NCBI GenBank assembly: GCA_035602605.1
Contig: DATNLZ010000082.1
Coordinates: forward strand, 1 to 64,000
DNA: 64,000 bases
Reading direction: 5' to 3'
From: DASQHY01 sp035602605
GTDB lineage: Bacteria; Acidobacteriota; Terriglobia; Acidiferrales; UBA7541
Part shown: positions 63,373 through 64,000 of the stretch, piece by piece
Layout of the letters: every line of letters starts with the position of its first letter
How positions within the stretch are numbered: the stretch's first letter is position 1
Notes under the pieces: model-generated
What the model was told of the DNA's origin: nothing
Database searches by the model: none
The model's input: the letters and a program-made list of their open reading frames with translations, nothing else
Position numbers and translations under genes: made by a program

Positions 63373-64000
63373 ATGGCTGACTTCTCCCTAAGGGTTTGGC
63401 TGCGCGTTCTCCGCCGATGGTGGAGACTGCTCACCCTCCTGGATCAGATCGCCATCGTTCTAGTCTTGCTTCGCGTGGCATTTTGGATCCTTAGTCTTAC
63501 CCGCCTGCATCTTGTGCTACCCACCTTCTTCAGTCTCCTGTTTTTTCTTGCTGCCGCGTATTTATTGTTGCGGTTTTTGGCATGGTGGCGCACGCGCTTG
63601 CTATGGAGCTTGCGCAACCGCCTGATTGTCGCCTACGTCTTCATCGCCGTTGTACCCGTCTTGCTTCTGCTGATCATGACGGTAATTTCCGCGGCGATTT
63701 TATATTCACAATTGGGCGGATACCTCCTCTGGGATGATCTATATAAGCGGGTCGAAATGCTTGCCGATGCCGGCGACCATCTGGTGGTCGGGCTTAGTCA
63801 CTCGACCGGCTTGCCGCACGACCCCGCCGAGGACGCGCGACGCGCGCAGATAGACGCGACGCATCAGCGGGATCTGCCTGGACTAGTGGTTGATCTTCAC
63901 GCAAATCCTGCACTGTTCACTCAAATCGGCCAACCATCGGCAAAAGCATTTTCCGGAATGGTGCAGGTCGGAGGAAAGCTTCAGTTGTTTACCTTGAGAA
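63373..64000 (+). CDS. Membrane sensor protein, N-terminal part (cut by window edge)
   Basis: An open frame from ATG 63373 runs off the right edge. The first 209 residues contain three hydrophobic helices (about 22-44, 51-66 and 77-112) and then a periplasmic loop with a basic/acidic pattern. This is the usual front of a histidine kinase or of a SpoIIE/PP2C-type phosphatase that carries a sensor; no catalytic domain is inside the window. The preceding 338 bases hold only the dnaN fragment. Confidence 0.6.
   Translation, partial: MADFSLRVWLRVLRRWWRLLTLLDQIAIVLVLLRVAFWILSLTRLHLVLPTFFSLLFFLAAAYLLLRFLAWWRTRLLWSLRNRLIVAYVFIAVVPVLLLLIMTVISAAILYSQLGGYLLWDDLYKRVEMLADAGDHLVVGLSHSTGLPHDPAEDARRAQIDATHQRDLPGLVVDLHANPALFTQIGQPSAKAFSGMVQVGGKLQLFTLR

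Noticed and set aside
1..64000. tRNA genes, rRNA genes, CRISPR arrays, transposases
   Set aside because: None was recognised on either strand; a TTCGAATCC-like string near 37226 lies inside uvrA without a cloverleaf.

Overview
The window looks like chromosomal DNA of an Acidobacteriota member (moderately GC-rich, diderm). The main pointers are two tandem secreted VWA proteins of the type repeatedly found in acidobacteria, an acidobacterial-looking Crp/Fnr regulator, a RidA and a toast-rack membrane protein, and a pilMNOPQ operon with a secretin. This is inferred from protein families; no rRNA or tRNA is present to confirm it.

Layout. (1) 1-1.1 kb: the 5' half of a group IIC-like intron RNA that has lost its reverse transcriptase, then a small membrane protein. 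(2) 1.4-16.05 kb: a compact, apparently undescribed hybrid NRPS/PKS operon on the + strand. It has four genes: a CmlA-type diiron beta-hydroxylase, a stand-alone A-T module with a valine-like code, a 2710-residue KS-AT-ACP-aminotransferase-C-A-T megasynthase with a glycine-like code, and a C-C didomain protein whose first active site is changed from HH to HQ. There is no thioesterase, ketoreductase, MbtH protein or transporter. A putative methyltransferase of the LIC12133 type abuts it tail to tail. (3) 17-30.5 kb: an accessory stretch with many single-base frameshifts and fragments: an Ig-like remnant, a VWA remnant, a GNAT, a vanadium haloperoxidase and an SDR. Mixed with these are intact sortase, VWA, phosphopentomutase, NIPSNAP and RidA genes. 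(4) 31-41.9 kb: secreted and envelope proteins, uvrA followed by TPR genes, and a zinc protease. (5) 42-50.2 kb: uvrC, small membrane proteins, iscS-like and mnmA genes, a methyltransferase and a UbiD-family decarboxylase. (6) 50.3-56.1 kb: a small HTH gene and the type IV pilus operon pilMNOPQ, ending in a strong intrinsic terminator. (7) 56.1-64 kb: a peptidase gene, accB, accC, thiE, two APC permeases, a dnaN 5' fragment on the minus strand, and the start of a membrane sensor protein cut by the window edge.

How the central cluster could work (inference). The A-T protein loads valine. The diiron enzyme hydroxylates the carrier-bound residue. The KS-AT module adds one malonate unit and leaves a beta-ketone, because no reductive domain exists. 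The fused PLP aminotransferase turns that ketone into an amine. The C-A-T part adds glycine, and the C-C protein performs a final condensation or release. A 3,4-diamino-5-hydroxy acid joined to glycine is the predicted core. The other complete pathways in the window are housekeeping: biotin carboxylase subunits, tRNA 2-thiolation, nucleotide excision repair and pilus assembly.
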